Shown here: positions 5,349 to 7,315 of the stretch, piece by piece
How positions within the stretch are numbered: the stretch's first letter is position 1
Layout of the letters: each line of letters starts with the position of its first letter
The notes under the pieces: model-generated
The model's input: only the letters and a program-made list of their open reading frames with translations
Databases searched by the model: none
Told to the model about the DNA's origin: nothing
Made by a program: the position numbers and the translations under genes
Assembly: GCA_902782705.1 (NCBI GenBank)
Contig: CACZOL010000218.1
Span: forward strand, 1 to 7,315
Reading direction: 5' to 3'
DNA length: 7,315 nt
Origin: an uncultured Selenomonadaceae bacterium
Lineage (GTDB): Bacteria > Bacillota > Negativicutes > Selenomonadales > Selenomonadaceae

Positions 5349-5705
5349 TTATTCAAGCGTCGCAGTGCCGTCGCTGTTCAGCGTGACCTGATACGTGGAG
5401 AGAAGGTCGATGTTGTACCAGGCAAGGGAGCTGCCATCCTCGAAGATTGCCTGGATGTCCCAATACTGGGTGTTGCCTGCGCCGAAGTTTACATGGACGG
5501 ACGAGCCGTTCGGCAGGATGTCGGAGCCCATGATGTCCTCTTCCCAGCTGTTGGTGCTGGCGGCGCTGACATTGACTTGGTAAATCGGATAGCCGGTGTT
5601 GTTCACCAGCGTGAAATCCTGCGCGCCCGCGAAAGCGATGCTGGAAAGGCCCATGACGAAGAGAGCCGCGAGGAAAAATACTTTCAAAGAATTGATTTTC
5701 TTCAT
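5349..5705 (-). CDS. Small secreted protein, paralogue A of a tandem pair, unknown function
   Basis: It has 118 residues. The signal peptide is 1-26 (MKKINSLKVFFLAALFVMG, cleavage after AFA). The mature part opens with DFTLVNNTGYPIYQVNVS (30-47), continues with a W-x-x-D-I-M-G-S-D-I-L segment and ends in QYWDIQ and FEDGSSLAWYNIDLL (about 80-104). The alternating hydrophobic pattern and aromatic residues suggest a small beta-sandwich, and there is no Cys. It matches the neighbouring gene 5839-6195 at 87 of 118 positions; the signal peptide is nearly invariant while residues 48-79 diverge most. AGGAGG lies 11 nt before the ATG, and a TATAAT at 5781-5776 gives a plausible promoter. It is probably co-transcribed with the 83-residue gene. 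The family is not one I can name with confidence. Confidence 0.82.
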   Translation of the reverse strand: MKKINSLKVFFLAALFVMGLSSIAFAGAQDFTLVNNTGYPIYQVNVSAASTNSWEEDIMGSDILPNGSSVHVNFGAGNTQYWDIQAIFEDGSSLAWYNIDLLSTYQVTLNSDGTATLE

Positions 5706-5710
5706 AAGTA

Positions 5711-5763
5711 AATACGCCTCCTAAAATATAGGCTAGAACCTGTTTCGAGCGTAGACGCCGTGT
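5711..5763 (-). repeat. Leader sequence shared with the paralogous gene (copy A)
   Basis: Upstream of paralogue A, the ribosome-binding segment (TACGCCTCCT, plus strand) and a block TGTTTCGA-CG-GACGCCGTGT (5741-5763) are also found upstream of paralogue B at 6203-6251. Predicted starts place the block inside both 5' untranslated leaders. It may be a remnant of the duplication or a conserved leader element. Confidence 0.65.
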
Positions 5764-5775
5764 CCCCGCTCTTCA

Positions 5776-5803
5776 ATTATAATTGTCCCCGTTGGCAGGT
5801 ACA
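5776..5803 (-). promoter_or_regulatory. Possible promoter of paralogue A and the 83-residue gene
   Basis: A consensus TATAAT (5781-5776, minus) lies within a 12-bp palindrome CAATTATAATTG (5774-5785). The best -35 at 16 nt is TGTACC (5803-5798), a poor match that falls inside the hairpin element. The predicted start near 5769 would leave a 64-nt leader, comparable to that of paralogue B. Confidence 0.4.
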
Positions 5804-5816
5804 TACCAGCGGGGAC
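5785..5816 (-). repeat. Copy 2 of the repeated hairpin, 3' of paralogue B
   Basis: GTCCCCGTTGG (5785-5795) pairs with CCAGCGGGGAC (5806-5816) around a 10-nt loop. It shares the loop and GGCAGGTACAT with the terminator hairpin at 5003-5030. A C-G pair of copy 1 is T-A here, a paired change that preserves the stem. There is no T-tract on the minus strand; AATTATAATTG follows instead. It is probably the duplicated terminator of paralogue B, with reduced terminator strength. Confidence 0.7.
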
Positions 5817-5838
5817 AGGAAAACTGCGTGTATGATTC

Positions 5839-6195
5839 TTACTGGAACGAAGCGGTGCCGTCGCCGTTCAGCGTGACCTGCGCAACGCTCAGAAGGTCGA
5901 TGTTGTACCAGGAAAGGCTGCTGCCGTCCTCGAAAGCCGCCTGGAGATCCCAATACTGGACGCCGTTCGTCGGGAAAGCAACTTCGCAATACTGCCCGTT
6001 GCCGAGAATCTGGCTGCCAAGGATATCGTTCTGCCAATCGTTGGAGCTGGCCGGGCTGACGTTGACCACATAGATCGGATAGCCGGTGTTATTCACAAGC
6101 ACGAAGTCCTGCGCGCCCGCGAAAGCGACGCTGGAAAGGCCCATGACGAAGAGAGCCGCAAGGAAAAATACTTTCAGGGATTTGATTTTCTTCAT
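5839..6195 (-). CDS. Small secreted protein, paralogue B of a tandem pair, unknown function
   Basis: It has 118 residues, the same length as paralogue A with no gaps in the alignment. The signal peptide is 1-26 (MKKIKSLKVFFLAALFVMG, cleavage after AFA). The conserved mature blocks are DFVLVNNTGYPIYVVNVS (30-47), the W-x-x-D-I-L-G-S segment, and QYWDLQAAFEDGSSLSWYNI. It carries one cysteine (Cys70), absent from paralogue A, in the divergent middle part (65-79). AGGAGG lies 11 nt before the ATG at 6195. It has its own good promoter at 6274-6302 and is followed by the hairpin at 5785-5816. No 83-residue repeat-protein gene follows it, unlike paralogue A. An extracellular or surface location is clear from the signal peptide; the role is unknown. 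Confidence 0.82.
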   Translation of the reverse strand: MKKIKSLKVFFLAALFVMGLSSVAFAGAQDFVLVNNTGYPIYVVNVSPASSNDWQNDILGSQILGNGQYCEVAFPTNGVQYWDLQAAFEDGSSLSWYNIDLLSVAQVTLNGDGTASFQ

Positions 6196-6202
6196 GAATA
6201 GA

Positions 6203-6251
6203 TACGCCTCCTAGAATTAGTTGTAAACTGTTTCGATCGCGGACGCCGTGT
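6203..6251 (-). repeat. Leader sequence shared with the paralogous gene (copy B)
   Basis: This is the counterpart of 5711-5763. The ribosome-binding segment and the block CTGTTTCGA-CG-GACGCCGTGT are retained at similar distances from the start codon, with one small length difference between them. This shows the tandem duplication extended upstream of the coding sequence. Confidence 0.65.
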
Positions 6252-6273
6252 ACCCGTCGCCCGATTCGGCTAA

Positions 6274-6302
6274 AGTTTATCATCGGTTTAAAGGAAAATC
6301 AA
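6274..6302 (-). promoter_or_regulatory. Promoter of paralogue B
   Basis: TTGATT (6302-6297) and TAAACT (6279-6274) are 17 nt apart on the minus strand, with TGA directly before the -10 (extended -10). The predicted start near 6267 gives a 72-nt leader. It is divergent from the peptidase promoter, with the 21-bp dyad (6319-6373) between them. Confidence 0.6.
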
Positions 6303-6318
6303 GAGGTCGGGCGCAGAC

Positions 6319-6373
6319 AGTAAATTTATGCCGCGAATGATACTTTTTGTACCATTCGCGGCATAAATTTACT
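6319..6373. promoter_or_regulatory. Perfect 21-bp inverted repeat between divergent promoters
   Basis: 6319-6339 is the exact reverse complement of 6353-6373. After one A.C mismatch, TAC/GTA (6341-6343 with 6349-6351) extends the symmetry around a TTTTT centre. The arms contain the 13-mer ATTCGCGGCATAA, which occurs again just downstream. Neither strand has a T-tract after the stem, so a regulator-binding site fits better than a terminator. Confidence 0.75.
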
Positions 6374-6386
6374 ATTCACGGCATAA
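6354..6386 (+). promoter_or_regulatory. Direct repeat abutting the -35 of the peptidase promoter (candidate activator site)
   Basis: ATTCGCGGCATAA (6354-6366) and ATTCACGGCATAA (6374-6386) are 20 bp apart, about two helical turns. With the predicted start at 6422 they centre near -62 and -42, the usual places for an activator touching RNA polymerase. A partial third match, ATTCGTGA, lies at 6397-6404. The upstream dyad arm carries the same 13-mer in inverted orientation at 6326-6338. Confidence 0.6.
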
Positions 6387-6389
6387 CTG

Positions 6390-6415
6390 TTGACAATTCG
6401 TGAAAAAAGTATAAT
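6390..6415 (+). promoter_or_regulatory. Promoter of the C11 peptidase gene, with short spacer
   Basis: Perfect TTGACA (6390-6395) and perfect TATAAT (6410-6415) are only 14 nt apart, below the usual 16-18. Such spacing would weaken unaided recognition and would fit dependence on the adjacent repeat-binding factor. The predicted start near 6422 gives a 24-nt leader. Confidence 0.6.
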
Positions 6416-6445
6416 GTGAAAGAATATGATAAGGGAGGTTTCCCC

Positions 6446-7315
6446 ATGAAACGAAAACTTGCTAAAAAACTCGCGTCTCTTGCCGCCGCCGCGCTCTTCC
6501 TGTTCACGGGCTGCGGCACGGAGAACAACGCCGCGTCCCATACGCGTTCGGGCGCGGACTTTTCCAGCGTATACAATGCCTCCGATACTTGGGTCGTCTA
6601 TTGGTATCTGTGCGGCACCGATCTTGAATCGGAAATGGGCGCGGCGTCCATGGACCTGGAAGAATTGCAGAACGTCAAATTGCCGCCGAATGTCAAGGTC
6701 GTGATCCAGACCGGCGGCGCGAATCGGTGGCATACCGACGGCGTGCCGACGCGCGGCATGGGGCGTTTCGTCTACGACGCGGACGGCCTGCACAGTCTCG
6801 GCACGGCGCCCGACGCGAATATGGGTTCCGGCGACGGGCTCGCGGACTTCCTGCGCTTCGGCAAGGATAATTTCGACGCCGACCACAAAGTGTTCGTGTT
6901 TTGGGACCACGGCGGCGGCAGCGCCGGCGGCCTCTGTCTCGACGAGCGTTACCAGACCATGATGAGCCTGGACGAGATGCGCGCCGCGTTTTCTTCCGTC
7001 TACGGCGAGAACCCTGACGATCCTCCCTTCGAGCTGATCGGATTTGACGCCTGCCTGATGGCGACCGTCGATACGCTCGGCTCGGTGCACGGCTTCTCCC
7101 GCTATATGGTGGCTTCGCAGGAAATAGAGCCGGGCTGCGGCTGGAATTATACGGGCTGGGTGGGCGCGCTGGCAAAAGACCCGGCGATGGGCGGCGCGGC
7201 GCTTGGCAAAGTGATTTGCGACTCTTATATGCAGGGCTGCAAAGAATACGACGTGGAAGAGATCGCGACGCTCTCCCTTTCCGACGTGTCGAAAGCGCCG
7301 ACGCTGCTTTCCGCA
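6446..7315 (+). CDS. Clostripain-family (peptidase C11) lipoprotein, C-terminus cut by window edge
   Basis: The frame is open for 290 codons from ATG 6446 to the right edge. A lipoprotein signal (MKRKLAKKLASLAAAALFLF) ends in the lipobox FTGC with Cys23, so the enzyme is probably membrane-tethered outside the cell. The family's characteristic start is seen at WVVYWYLCGTDLES (49-62), where members read W-x-x-x-x-Y-x-x-x-x-x-D-L-E. Catalytic His155 lies in FWDHGGGSAGG and catalytic Cys203 in GFDACLMA, both intact. Clostripain-type peptidases cut after basic residues, but specificity here is untested. GGGAGG (6433-6438) lies 7 nt before the ATG. The gene is divergent from the small secreted proteins and shares with them a gap containing strong dyad symmetry. 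Confidence 0.92.
   Translation, partial: MKRKLAKKLASLAAAALFLFTGCGTENNAASHTRSGADFSSVYNASDTWVVYWYLCGTDLESEMGAASMDLEELQNVKLPPNVKVVIQTGGANRWHTDGVPTRGMGRFVYDADGLHSLGTAPDANMGSGDGLADFLRFGKDNFDADHKVFVFWDHGGGSAGGLCLDERYQTMMSLDEMRAAFSSVYGENPDDPPFELIGFDACLMATVDTLGSVHGFSRYMVASQEIEPGCGWNYTGWVGALAKDPAMGGAALGKVICDSYMQGCKEYDVEEIATLSLSDVSKAPTLLSA

Noticed and set aside
6319..6373. 21-bp dyad as a bidirectional terminator for the divergent genes
   Set aside because: It lies upstream of both genes, no transcript is expected to end there, and no T-tract follows on either strand.
6326..7090. 254-codon minus-strand frame opposite the C11 peptidase
   Set aside because: The plus-strand frame has the lipobox and both catalytic motifs. 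The antisense frame also runs through the regulatory dyad.

Overview
This 7.3 kb window looks like chromosomal DNA from a fairly GC-rich Firmicute. My best guess is the Negativicutes (Selenomonas-like): consensus TTGACA/TATAAT promoters, AGGAGG-type ribosome binding sites, lipoproteins, a YoaR/VanW-type protein and an NlpC/P60 hydrolase in a GC-rich background. That placement is inference; there is no rRNA or other taxonomic marker. I see no tRNA, rRNA, CRISPR array, insertion sequence or phage gene.

Layout. Positions 1-773 (minus) hold the N-terminal part of a membrane-anchored VanW/YoaR-family envelope protein that runs off the left edge. A three-gene ABC importer operon of the SsuABC/TauABC/NrtABC class follows (minus; 3847 to 996): lipoprotein substrate-binding protein, ATPase and permease, closed by a hairpin at 900-936. 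Its long leader (about 4142 to 3848) is the richest regulatory stretch. It has a near-consensus promoter, a dyad over the predicted transcription start, a terminator-shaped hairpin, a 20-codon leader ORF ending in Met-Cys-Ser, and a perfect 18-bp dyad sharing the same half-site as the first.

Upstream of that promoter is a secreted peptidoglycan hydrolase (4259-4921, minus) with its own terminator. Next come three small secreted proteins of unknown function (minus): an 83-residue acidic protein made of two near-identical 21-residue repeats (5067-5318), and two 118-residue paralogues (5349-5705 and 5839-6195) about 74% identical. The paralogues share 5' leader sequence. A near-identical hairpin lies at the 3' end of each of the two transcription units, so a whole unit (leader, gene, hairpin) was probably duplicated in tandem.

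At the right end a clostripain-family (C11) cysteine peptidase lipoprotein starts at 6446 on the plus strand and runs off the edge. It is divergent from the small secreted genes. The gap between them carries two promoters and a 21-bp perfect dyad whose core recurs as a direct repeat at the positions expected of an activator site.

Taken together the window is largely about the cell surface and exterior: a wall-associated protein, solute import, wall hydrolysis, small secreted proteins and a surface protease. The least explained parts are the importer leader and the duplicated small-secreted-protein cluster.
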